Source of the DNA: Enterovibrio paralichthyis
Lineage (GTDB): Bacteria; Pseudomonadota; Gammaproteobacteria; Enterobacterales; Vibrionaceae
Length of the DNA: 64,000 nucleotides
Reading direction: 5' to 3'
Assembly: GCF_019209835.1 (NCBI RefSeq)
Contig: NZ_JAHUTS010000018.1
Location: 29,943 to 93,942, forward strand
The notes under the pieces are model-generated. The model was not told the DNA's origin, did not search any database, and saw nothing but the letters and a program-made list of their open reading frames with translations. The translations under genes and the position numbers were made by a program. Positions within the stretch are counted from its first letter, which is position 1. Every line of letters begins with the position of its first letter. Shown in pieces: positions 25,831 to 34,197 of the stretch.

Positions 25831-26864
25831 GGCTGCTCGCCTTGTTCAGGCAGCTTTGATTTAGGCTGGGTACGGCTTAAACCTCGGGTCAACGCCCTTA
25901 GGTAGAGCACGATCAAACTGGCCTTAAACTCACAGCCTAGCGCCTGACGGATCAGCACCAGCGCCGAACGTACTTTATCGCGTTCAATCAACACGATGGC
26001 AGCGCGCGTCAGCGCATAACGGCAATGCCGCCGGACAAAAGTGAGGAACTCATTGCGATCGCTCGTCGTCATTAAACGGTTGAACAGAGTCGCCCGCATG
26101 AGCTGAACATCTAACTCGTCGGTTTTTGTGGAGACGTTGTCCTTTTTTGAACGGTCAGGCGCGTAGTGTTTACTTACTACCTTGTTGTAATAAATCACCC
26201 TGTCGGCATTAACTGACAGCCGATGGAAAAGCTCACAATCCTCTTCATAGGTGATGAGTTCGTAGAAGCTGCCGTATATTGAAAGATGGGATAACGCGTA
26301 GACTGATGCATTGAGGTGCGGAAAACCGCCATGGGTGTAAAAGTAGTTCAGGTCAATCTCGTAGCAGGAAGCTTCCCCGAGAGGTTGGGCAAACTGGTTT
26401 ACGAGTTCGGGGCGAAACCAGCTATCTTTGTTCTCCTTGCCGTCGCAGAACTCTGTCTCCTGATCGGCAAAAATCACATCGGCTTTTGTTTTTTGAATAA
26501 TCTCAGCGACCGCACTGAGGTAACCCTCATCGACCCACTCATCATCGTCATCGCAAAAGGCCACATACCCGCCACGCGCCAGCCCTATACCGAAGTTTCT
26601 CGCTTTTGATGGGCCAAAGCCTTCGCCAAGGCAGTTATTCAGGTTCACATGACGGATAGGCAAACCGTCGAACAGGGTTTGATACCTGGCGACATTTTCC
26701 TCCGTCGAACCATTGTTTATCACAATGACTTCTTTGTTGGCGTAAGTTTGCTGCAATACCGACTTCACCGCCCTGAGCGCAAGTTCAGGCCGGTTCGATG
26801 TCGCCATGACCACAGAGATCAATGGCTGATCTGCCGGTTGATGCGCATCACCTTTGGCGTCCAT
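25827..26864 (-). CDS. Family 2 glycosyltransferase
   Basis: A 345-residue GT-A fold enzyme. The nucleotide-sugar motif ISVVMATSNRPELALRAVKSVLQQTY is at about 15-40, and AFCDDDDEWVDEGYL carries the DxD-type metal site. A C-terminal segment of about 100 residues follows. It should add a sugar to the lipid-linked repeat unit on the cytoplasmic face. No specificity can be read. It overlaps the flippase gene by four bases and follows the sulfotransferase gene with one base between, so these are tightly coupled. It is the only clear glycosyltransferase in the cluster. Confidence 0.88.
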   Translation of the reverse strand: MDAKGDAHQPADQPLISVVMATSNRPELALRAVKSVLQQTYANKEVIVINNGSTEENVARYQTLFDGLPIRHVNLNNCLGEGFGPSKARNFGIGLARGGYVAFCDDDDEWVDEGYLSAVAEIIQKTKADVIFADQETEFCDGKENKDSWFRPELVNQFAQPLGEASCYEIDLNYFYTHGGFPHLNASVYALSHLSIYGSFYELITYEEDCELFHRLSVNADRVIYYNKVVSKHYAPDRSKKDNVSTKTDELDVQLMRATLFNRLMTTSDRNEFLTFVRRHCRYALTRAAIVLIERDKVRSALVLIRQALGCEFKASLIVLYLRALTRGLSRTQPKSKLPEQGEQP

Positions 26865-26865
26865 G

Positions 26866-27615
26866 TTAAAAATACGCCTTCATTAGCCACCCGCAGCACT
26901 CTTCAACCTTGGCATCAATAAACTCGGGCGGTATTTTTTCATGGATTTTCACGCTGTCCGCCAGCTTGTTAGTGTGTACTGGTGCCAATGCTTTGCCTTC
27001 ATAGCCGACAAAGTCACTGATCCTCCCGACACTTTCGGAGATCTCGCTGGTTTTTAGCACCATCAACCTCTCTTCAGGCACGGCATCAAAAATTATCCGG
27101 TATTGCTCGGCGTACTGCTTGAGGTATGCCTCCAATGAAAACAGTCCCAACGCCTCAAGGTACTGTTCCTCTTTGCTGAATCCCGTGTGGTGTCTTGCCC
27201 AGATAAAATCCCGGTAGGGTTTCCATTCTGGCGGAGTTTTGTTCAGGTGAAAGTTAATGCGCGATTTAATCCATGACCTTGGGTCCCGGATGGTGACCAG
27301 GAATTTGGCATCAGGAAATGAAGACACCAGAAGGGGTGTAAAGTATCCCAGTGGGTGTGAAGACTCCATTTCCAGGTTGAGCCTTTTATCCCGCGCCATT
27401 AAACGCTTCGCGCACTCAGTCTCTGATAACCGACCCGACAGGTAGTCCATCACGCAGCCTGTGGTTTGTTCCACCTCGGGCTCATGGGCTGTCCGGTAGA
27501 CTTTGTTGTAAATCTGCGCGATAGATGTCGTCCCTGTCTTAGCAGCGCCAATACAGTAAACGTGCGTTTTCCTGCCCCGGAGGGAGCGGACAAAATTCAT
27601 CATGCTCATTTGCAC
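26866..27615 (-). CDS. Sulfotransferase-family protein, probable carbohydrate sulfotransferase
   Basis: A 249-residue PAPS-dependent sulfotransferase-like protein. The 5'-phosphosulfate loop is CIGAAKTGTTSIAQIY near the N-terminus, and the 3'-phosphate motif is FLVTIRDPRSWIKSRI. The overall length fits bacterial sugar sulfotransferases. It overlaps the pyruvyl-transferase gene by ten bases and precedes the GT2 gene. It suggests that the exopolysaccharide is sulfated, a feature of marine polysaccharides. The acceptor sugar is unknown. Confidence 0.82.
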   Translation of the reverse strand: MQMSMMNFVRSLRGRKTHVYCIGAAKTGTTSIAQIYNKVYRTAHEPEVEQTTGCVMDYLSGRLSETECAKRLMARDKRLNLEMESSHPLGYFTPLLVSSFPDAKFLVTIRDPRSWIKSRINFHLNKTPPEWKPYRDFIWARHHTGFSKEEQYLEALGLFSLEAYLKQYAEQYRIIFDAVPEERLMVLKTSEISESVGRISDFVGYEGKALAPVHTNKLADSVKIHEKIPPEFIDAKVEECCGWLMKAYF

Positions 27616-28442
27616 ACCTCCCGGCTCAGCAAAAGGTGCTTGGCTTTCTCAATTTCCGCGACGATCTGCGCCTGTTTTTGTTCCAGTATGCCCTCTTTGC
27701 TGAGCTGGAACGCACCACGTTGTGCAAGTTGTTCCAGCTTGTGTCTGACCACCTTCGCCTTGAGTTTGTCCTTAGCCTTAGCGGCCAGCGTTGACGGTGG
27801 TTCAGGCCAGATCGGCGGCATCACATCAAGTTCTGCCGTGATATCGACAGAGGAGAACCAGTCTTGCCACTTGAAGTTGAGGATTTCCGGCGATGTGCTG
27901 ATAGGAAGCCAGGGAGTCCGGTACGCATCAGCCAAAATCGCGCCATGCATCGCCGAGGTGATTAGCTTTTCTGTCGCCGCGATGTCAGCCAGCACAACGC
28001 TCTCTTCATCGGAGGGAGAGATATAGTGCCAGCCCAGTGAATGGATAAAATCCCGGTACCTTGGTGAGTCGATATTCACATGCGGCATAAAGGACAATTT
28101 GTGCTTTTTGTCGCAGCTCTGTGGCCTTAGCTTGCTGATGAGCAAACCGGGATCAGAGGCCACTTTGGCTTTATCAATGCCAATTGCTTTTGCAGTCAAA
28201 AAGCCCCGCACAAAGTGGATATTCCACTGACTGTGGTGAGTCAGTTCTCCATAACCGGCGCCACTGCCCATCACGTGTATGTCCCTGTCTTTCGGCAGAT
28301 TGTCATTCAATACCGTTCCGATACCGACCAACAGGCTGCCATGATGGGTATGCAGCGCGTCCCCCATCAGCTCTGGCCAAAACCAATGGTTGAGCTCATC
28401 ACCGATGTTTTTCTTATTGCAGGGGTGCACGTAAATATCCAT
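27606..28442 (-). CDS. Polysaccharide pyruvyl transferase-family protein
   Basis: A 278-residue protein of the ExoV/CsaB-like pyruvyl transferase family. The N-terminal NIGDELNHWFWPELMG, the central HVMGSGAGYGE and the C-terminal KLITSAMHGAILADAYRTPWLPI are the family hallmarks. It should attach a pyruvate ketal to a sugar of the repeat unit, adding negative charge. A Lys/Glu/Gln-rich helical tail (about 235-278) is unusual. The gene shares one base with the deacetylase gene upstream and overlaps the sulfotransferase gene downstream. Confidence 0.82.
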   Translation of the reverse strand: MDIYVHPCNKKNIGDELNHWFWPELMGDALHTHHGSLLVGIGTVLNDNLPKDRDIHVMGSGAGYGELTHHSQWNIHFVRGFLTAKAIGIDKAKVASDPGLLISKLRPQSCDKKHKLSFMPHVNIDSPRYRDFIHSLGWHYISPSDEESVVLADIAATEKLITSAMHGAILADAYRTPWLPISTSPEILNFKWQDWFSSVDITAELDVMPPIWPEPPSTLAAKAKDKLKAKVVRHKLEQLAQRGAFQLSKEGILEQKQAQIVAEIEKAKHLLLSREVCK

Positions 28443-29401
28443 CAGTCGTCCTTAACAAAATAGCCGGGAAGAAAAGCTTCGCCCTTCTTCTGACGTAACA
28501 GGTAGTCGATGTAGGTAACCAGTGAGTGCTTGAATGCATCGTACTGGGCTTCGGACTTTACATAGGGCGTACAACCGGGTTTGACGCTGGGCGAATGCAG
28601 GGAAACGATGTACACCTCCTGCCCTACCCTGAGCTGCGCCTCCGTGACGGCCTTCATATGGGCAAAGCCAAAGCCCTCTGGCGACAGGCGGTATTTTTTA
28701 ACACGCAGGATTTTCAGCAAAATGGCGGTCAGTTTATTGCTGGCCCACTTCTGGTAGTCACTCGGATTGCGGTTAAAGTGCTGTTCCACCCAGGGTAATG
28801 GGCACACAAATGAGCATGTATGGGGAATGGACGTGACCGTGTCATCGCGGGTGATTTGGTTTGAACTGAGGCTGAAATCCGGCCCTTCGTTCCGGGAAAA
28901 ATCCGTATAAGCGCTGACACTCAGATCAACCTTGTAACCCAGCGAGTTCAGGATTTGGCGACTGTGCTTTCCTATCCCATATCTGCCAGCAAGATAGGTG
29001 ACAGGCCGGGTTCCGGTGACGCGCTCAATCTCATCGGTCAGTGCCTTTAGCTTGGCGTATTCTTCTTCCTCTGGCAGGTTTCCAGGGAACGACTCCCGGT
29101 TGGTCACGCTGGTTGTCCCTTCCGGAATGGGCGGGTTTACCCAGGGGTGTAAGTGCGTGGCGAACTCTATCCGCTCGCCATCCAGATGCTTAAAGTGACT
29201 GACTACCCGTTTTCCATCCTCACTGGTGATAAACGGGTAGTCCATGGCGAGGGTGACGTTAGCACCGACATCGAGCAGCGCGTCCACAAAGCGGATTAAC
29301 TCGGCGCCATGCGTGACCGCGGTATTGGCCGGATAAAAGCCGCCGTCCCAGTCGAACTCTTCTTCGGCATGAATGACGACACTGAACTTGGGCGTTATCA
29401 C
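28442..29401 (-). CDS. Polysaccharide deacetylase-family protein
   Basis: A 319-residue NodB-like carbohydrate esterase-fold protein. It shows FSVVIHAEEEFDWDGGFYP at the N-terminus with the metal-binding Asp region, EFATHLHPWVNPP with the His pair, and TYLAGRYGIGKHSRQILNSLGY, the R-YG motif of this subgroup. The canonical TFDD is replaced by HAEEEFDWD, as in a group often found in exopolysaccharide clusters. No signal peptide is seen, so a cytoplasmic role on the repeat unit is likely. It overlaps the ATP-grasp gene by four bases. Confidence 0.8.
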   Translation of the reverse strand: MITPKFSVVIHAEEEFDWDGGFYPANTAVTHGAELIRFVDALLDVGANVTLAMDYPFITSEDGKRVVSHFKHLDGERIEFATHLHPWVNPPIPEGTTSVTNRESFPGNLPEEEEYAKLKALTDEIERVTGTRPVTYLAGRYGIGKHSRQILNSLGYKVDLSVSAYTDFSRNEGPDFSLSSNQITRDDTVTSIPHTCSFVCPLPWVEQHFNRNPSDYQKWASNKLTAILLKILRVKKYRLSPEGFGFAHMKAVTEAQLRVGQEVYIVSLHSPSVKPGCTPYVKSEAQYDAFKHSLVTYIDYLLRQKKGEAFLPGYFVKDD

Positions 29402-31176
29402 TGCAGCGCCCTCCGGTGAAGACTCATGAGGTTATCCAGCGCGACTTTGACCTTGTCGTAGCATCGCCTGATGGTCTCGACATCGCTTTCATAAGGGTCG
29501 CTGATTTCATCAAGTTCCGGGTAGCTGTTTCCCAGAAAATCCGCCGCGCAAAAGGCATGGTTTACCCGGTAACTGGCCTCCAGCATGGCGCGGTTTTTTT
29601 CATCGAAGTAGATGACAATATCCGTTTCCTGAAGATCGTACTGCGTGAGGCATTTGGACTGGTGTTGTGCGAGATCGCAGTTCAGCTGCTGCGCGGCAGT
29701 GATGGCAATGTCTGGGCTGCTCCTGCCCTCTTTATGATGGAACCCGAACGAATCCAGCGCCACGTGAACGCCTTTTTCGTCCATGTGGTCGTGAACATAA
29801 CGCTCGGCAAAGGGGCTACGGATGATATTGCCGTAACAGATGAAAACGAACCGCCTGTGCGGGTTTGACTGTAATGCCGCTGTAAACCGTTTTTTCGTAC
29901 GCATCCTTTGCAACTTAATCAGGAACGTTTGTTGTTTAAGCAGCGACATAAACACATTGCCGGTAAATGCCCCTACTTCTGCAAAAAAAGGTTTTGCATC
30001 ATCTAAGCGTAGGCTATCGATGCTCTCTTTCGTCGACAGTACCCTGCCAATGTTCGCCAGCCTTACCGCCATGTGTCCCGATGCGGACAAGCGCCCTTCT
30101 GCGTTGGCTATCTTTTCAAACTCCCGCTTGATCTCGTAGAGGTCAGCGGTCAGGGCGCGGGCAGAGACAACGCGGGGGCTGTGGCTGTAATCCGTATTAT
30201 CCGCCAATCCCAACAGGTGATTGGCGTACATCTGGGGAAAGTCGATATCTGCATATTCCGCCAGTGGCAATCCGCCCCAGACTCTCGCATTCACTTCCAC
30301 GAGTATCCATTCCCCCGTTTGGGTGTTGCGCCGAAATTCGAACATCGCCAACCCGGACAGTTTTGCCTCCCTGCAAATCGCTTCCACGCCGGTTAACTGT
30401 TCAGGATCCAACGGATTGCTCTGACGGTAGGAACTGCCGCCACCCGAATCAGGTTCGGCCAAACGCCGGTAAGCAAACGCCATTTTTACCTGTCCATCCC
30501 ACGAAAAAACGGAGACCCCTTCGCCTTGCCCTTCAAAGTAAGCCTCTATCAGATACTCGCCGCTGTCTTTATTGACTTCACTAAACGCCAAATAGTCAGC
30601 CTCAGATTTTACGATGACCACCTGGTTCCTTTTTTCCAGAGAAGTCATCTCAAAAGACTGCAGGGGTTTGAGTACAAACGGAGAGCCAAACTGTTGCACC
30701 AGTTGGTCATAGCTGTCGGTCTGGATCTGAATTAACTCTCCCGCTGCGACAGGCACATCGCACTTTAAGGCGATTTGCTTGGTCTTCCATTTGTCGAACA
30801 GCGCCACCAACGCTTCCTGATTGGCAATGGCGAGTTGGGTATGGGAGGGAAGTGCTGCCTTGGCATGCCAGAGCGGATAGATTGCACGCTCGTCGCAGGG
30901 AAAAATGAGGTTGTATTGGTAACGTGAAACCAGCGCGAGCACACTCGAAAGCCAGTCTCCACTGTCAAACGACTGATAGTTGTAATAAAAGCTTGCTGAA
31001 ATGTACTTACTTCTCAGTGCCGGACTTTTGCGGTTGTAGCAGACTACATGCACTTTATATCCCGCCCGACCAAACGAACGGATGACAGAAAGGAAGCTGC
31101 GTGTGTCTTCGCCCAGTACAAGAACAGACAATTCATCACGCGCTATCGGATTGGTTGTTGTGTTGCTTTCTAACAT
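29398..31176 (-). CDS. ATP-grasp ligase fused to a low-molecular-weight protein tyrosine phosphatase
   Basis: A 592-residue two-domain protein. Residues about 15-430 form an ATP-grasp ligase (CarB-like), with ATP-binding PFVLKPLQSF and the metal-binding EVNARVWGGLPLAEYA. Residues about 440-590 form a low-molecular-weight tyrosine phosphatase, with P-loop CYGNIIRSP (intact CX5RS) and the general-acid DPYES segment. Stand-alone Wzb-type phosphatases control Wzc-type kinases in capsule export; fusion to an ATP-grasp domain is unusual. The ligase might join an amino acid or acyl group to the polysaccharide. It overlaps the deacetylase gene and is 161 bp from the next upstream gene, so a promoter may lie in that gap. 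Confidence 0.85.
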   Translation of the reverse strand: MLESNTTTNPIARDELSVLVLGEDTRSFLSVIRSFGRAGYKVHVVCYNRKSPALRSKYISASFYYNYQSFDSGDWLSSVLALVSRYQYNLIFPCDERAIYPLWHAKAALPSHTQLAIANQEALVALFDKWKTKQIALKCDVPVAAGELIQIQTDSYDQLVQQFGSPFVLKPLQSFEMTSLEKRNQVVIVKSEADYLAFSEVNKDSGEYLIEAYFEGQGEGVSVFSWDGQVKMAFAYRRLAEPDSGGGSSYRQSNPLDPEQLTGVEAICREAKLSGLAMFEFRRNTQTGEWILVEVNARVWGGLPLAEYADIDFPQMYANHLLGLADNTDYSHSPRVVSARALTADLYEIKREFEKIANAEGRLSASGHMAVRLANIGRVLSTKESIDSLRLDDAKPFFAEVGAFTGNVFMSLLKQQTFLIKLQRMRTKKRFTAALQSNPHRRFVFICYGNIIRSPFAERYVHDHMDEKGVHVALDSFGFHHKEGRSSPDIAITAAQQLNCDLAQHQSKCLTQYDLQETDIVIYFDEKNRAMLEASYRVNHAFCAADFLGNSYPELDEISDPYESDVETIRRCYDKVKVALDNLMSLHRRALQ

Positions 31177-31337
31177 CTGAATTCCTTTTCAGCGTTCCCC
31201 AAGCGGGTATGCACACGAAAAACCGATACTGGTCTGTTAACTGCCTCCTGCCCCACCACATTGAGCGGGATGATACGTCATTCAAACTTGGTCCAATGGC
31301 GTCAACCGCCCTTGAGACATACTGCGATTCACCCGTT

Positions 31338-32807
31338 TCAGCGTGAAACTGACGGCAGAACTTTATTTATCACAGTAAAGATAAACGCATACTCAGGTAA
31401 CCGTTGTTTAAAAAGAATTAATGCGAAACTCATTATCGACACAAAAATCGCGCCACCTATGACAGCCAACGTCAAAAGATTCACCATAGGCGGGAAAGGC
31501 AATAGAGGTTCAATGCTGCTGACAGCCAACATCATGAGCCAAGCGGGAAGTACCGGTAGCAGCATGACACGCAGCAGTTTCATGGTGTCCAGAGACAGCA
31601 GAAATCGATAGAACACGGCCAACAACACGATAAACACACCGACCAGCCAGGCCCGATACTGGGTGTATGCCAGTAGCTCCAATGTCCCGTTTGCTGCCAA
31701 TCCCACTAACAGCCCCACAATCAGAGAAATCATAATCAGGTCGATAATGACCAGGTACTGGATCTTTGCCTGACTGGTTAACACGGTTTGCAGGCAAATA
31801 TTCAGCGGCATGGACAGCATCAGAAATCCCAGCAGACCAATGACCGGCGCGGCCTGTGTCCATTTGTCGCCCAGAAGCACCGCGGTAAAAAGATCGCTCA
31901 GTGCATAGAGACCAAATACACAAGGGATTACCAGCAAATAGGAAAGTGCCAGATAACTGAGAATACCGGTGTGAAGGGCTTTTGAGTCGTCCCTAATCTG
32001 GGTCAGTCCCGCATACATGGAGTTTGTTGCCGGAGAAATCAGTTCAGTGAAAGGCAACCAGGCAAACTCCTGACTCACTCTGTATATGCCGACATCCCCC
32101 GCCGCCAGATACCGGCCAAGCAAAAACGCATCGATGCGGGCGCGCACATAACCACTGGTCATCGACAGCAGATGCCATTGGGAAAAAGACCACTGATGGC
32201 GCCATAAATGACGCGACCAACGGGGTCTGAACGGGTGAATGAGGTAAGAGCCAATCACGGTGAGCACTTCACTGGCCACAAGACCGGCGATCAGCGCCCA
32301 GTAATTTTCCAGATACCAAGCCAGGCCAAGAGTGATGGGTAAGACGGCCAATTTTACCGATACCGAAAACTGCATGAGGGGTTTGTAGTTAAGCTCGCGC
32401 TCATACTGTACGAGCCCGACATTTTTAAACGCCCCAATCACTGGGATGAGGCTCGCAACTAGCAGCACATTGACCAATACAGGCTCATGCATAAAAGCCG
32501 CAATCTGGTGGGAAAAGAGCGCCACAATGGCGCCACACGCCCCCTTAAGGAGTATGTTCAGCGACCACGCACTGTTGAGCATTTCAGTGCTGCATTCGTC
32601 AGCTTTAATCAGGTACTTCTCAGTGCCCGCGTCGGAAAGCATGACAAAAAACGCCAGTACAATGCTGGCTAACGCAACCACACCGAAGTCTGCAGGGGCA
32701 AGCAGGCGAACCAGAAACAGGGTCGAAACCAATCCCACCAAGCGGTTTGCCCACTTGGTGAAAAGATTCCACAAATACCCAACGGCTACCCGTTTTCCCA
32801 GCGTCAT
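31338..32807 (-). CDS. Wzx-like oligosaccharide flippase 2
   Basis: A 489-residue polytopic MATE/Wzx-family protein with about 12-14 hydrophobic helices. It begins MTLGKRVAVGYLWNLFTKWANRLVGLVSTLFLVRLLAPADFGVVALASI. It resembles the lipopolysaccharide and teichuronic-acid exporters (WzxC/TuaB-like). Two flippases in one cluster could serve two different lipid-linked products. It follows the acetyltransferase-like gene by 70 bp in the same direction. Confidence 0.86.
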   Translation of the reverse strand: MTLGKRVAVGYLWNLFTKWANRLVGLVSTLFLVRLLAPADFGVVALASIVLAFFVMLSDAGTEKYLIKADECSTEMLNSAWSLNILLKGACGAIVALFSHQIAAFMHEPVLVNVLLVASLIPVIGAFKNVGLVQYERELNYKPLMQFSVSVKLAVLPITLGLAWYLENYWALIAGLVASEVLTVIGSYLIHPFRPRWSRHLWRHQWSFSQWHLLSMTSGYVRARIDAFLLGRYLAAGDVGIYRVSQEFAWLPFTELISPATNSMYAGLTQIRDDSKALHTGILSYLALSYLLVIPCVFGLYALSDLFTAVLLGDKWTQAAPVIGLLGFLMLSMPLNICLQTVLTSQAKIQYLVIIDLIMISLIVGLLVGLAANGTLELLAYTQYRAWLVGVFIVLLAVFYRFLLSLDTMKLLRVMLLPVLPAWLMMLAVSSIEPLLPFPPMVNLLTLAVIGGAIFVSIMSFALILFKQRLPEYAFIFTVINKVLPSVSR

Positions 32808-32877
32808 GGTATGTCACTCCACTGCCGTGTTTATGCGCAGACGTGAGGCTCTGTATGGCTGTTGTTTAAAAGCATTG

Positions 32878-34038
32878 CTACGAATAAAACTCACGGTTCC
32901 TCTTTTTCACAATCCACTCTTTTGCAAACCGGAACTTGCCTTCAAAGGAGAGCAACATGCTGGGATGTTCGAACTGGCTGACAGAAAGCTCACCCTGCCG
33001 GTTTGAAAATGAGGCTTTGTAGCGCGCATCCCCACCCATAAAGTCATAACAGGCAATGCCTTCGTTGAGCGCCTTATCAATTAATAAGTAGTGAGACACC
33101 AAGCCGGGCTTATATTGCGCGCTGGTGTGACAATAATTGATGGCACAAAGGTAGAAATAAATGCGGTTGTTGTAGTGAAAGTTATAGATGATAGACAGCG
33201 TTTCATTGCCCGCTTTGACATGGTAAAGCTCGACAGCGCCGGATGAGATCCCTCTTTCAATGAGGCGTTCATGAAAGGTAACGAAATTGTGGTTCGCAAA
33301 ACCGCTCTTTGGATGTTGTTCATTCCAACGTGCCAGATGTAAGGGTTTTGCCCGTATTAATAAGGACTTGGCCTCATCAACGGTTTGCGCCTTGTGCAGT
33401 GATATTTCACCAATCTGACGGTAATTGCGTAAGCTGCGAAGGATTTGGGATCGCGAATTTCGAGAAAGGCTTTCAAGAACTGTCTGTCCCTTACTGCGCA
33501 GTTCCGTTAAATCGATAGCGTAGTTTTTGGTTTCCCAGATTTTCCTTTTCGTTAGCCCTAACTGGCTGATGCATTGGAAGGTTTCATCAAGACTGGCACC
33601 AATGACGATGGCACCGCGCCGATCAATGGTATACACAAGGCACTCCACCATTTTCTGGCGTATTACTTCTTGCTCAGTGGTATCGAGCAAAAAATCGTTG
33701 TACTCAATCCAGATCTGGTCGTGGGAAAGGTTTCCTGTCCGGTGAAGGAAGTACTTTTCCCTGAAACTGGGAAAATGCGGGGGATTTTTAACAATGACGC
33801 CCAACCCTACCGTTTTGCCTTGTTTTCTAGCCTCTATGACCCAAAAGTCGTCCACAAAGCTGTCAAGCCAGGTTCCAATCCAGAGCCAGCTAAGAAAGAA
33901 ATTGGGTTCAGCACGCTGCTCTAACTCACACCATGCCTGTTTCAACCATACAGGGCAGGGATTGGCGAAAATTTCACACGCCACATGGTGTTTAAGACGT
34001 TCTTTCAATCTCAGTCCTTGTCCATTAAGTCCATACAT
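32878..34038 (-). CDS. FemAB/BcsL-like GNAT acyltransferase
   Basis: A 386-residue protein with tandem GNAT folds. The C-terminal segment (about 180-350) contains NSRSQILRSLRNYRQIGEISLHKAQT and AINYCHTSAQYKPGLVSHYLLIDKALNEGIACYDFMGGDARYKASFS, the usual signature of the CelD/BcsL acetyltransferase group in polysaccharide clusters. It probably acylates a sugar or precursor in the cytoplasm. It is the first gene of the minus-strand polysaccharide operon and diverges from prsT across 159 bp. I saw no sigma-54-like element in that gap. Confidence 0.8.
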   Translation of the reverse strand: MYGLNGQGLRLKERLKHHVACEIFANPCPVWLKQAWCELEQRAEPNFFLSWLWIGTWLDSFVDDFWVIEARKQGKTVGLGVIVKNPPHFPSFREKYFLHRTGNLSHDQIWIEYNDFLLDTTEQEVIRQKMVECLVYTIDRRGAIVIGASLDETFQCISQLGLTKRKIWETKNYAIDLTELRSKGQTVLESLSRNSRSQILRSLRNYRQIGEISLHKAQTVDEAKSLLIRAKPLHLARWNEQHPKSGFANHNFVTFHERLIERGISSGAVELYHVKAGNETLSIIYNFHYNNRIYFYLCAINYCHTSAQYKPGLVSHYLLIDKALNEGIACYDFMGGDARYKASFSNRQGELSVSQFEHPSMLLSFEGKFRFAKEWIVKKRNREFYS

Positions 34039-34197
34039 CCAGCCTAGAAGAGAATAAAAAAAGCTTGTCTAACGATTACCGCGACAAGCCGTCATTACAG
34101 GTATTTTTATTAAAAATTAGACAAAAGGGTCATCGAAGCGTCCAACGCCGATTTTGCCGTATGCACTTAACTAATAGCGTCTATTCTGGATCTGTCT

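Noticed and set aside
27466..28026. A 186-codon plus-strand open frame opposite the pyruvyl transferase and sulfotransferase genes
   Set aside because: It overlaps two strongly supported minus-strand genes and has Ser/Cys-rich low-complexity sequence. It is a shadow frame.
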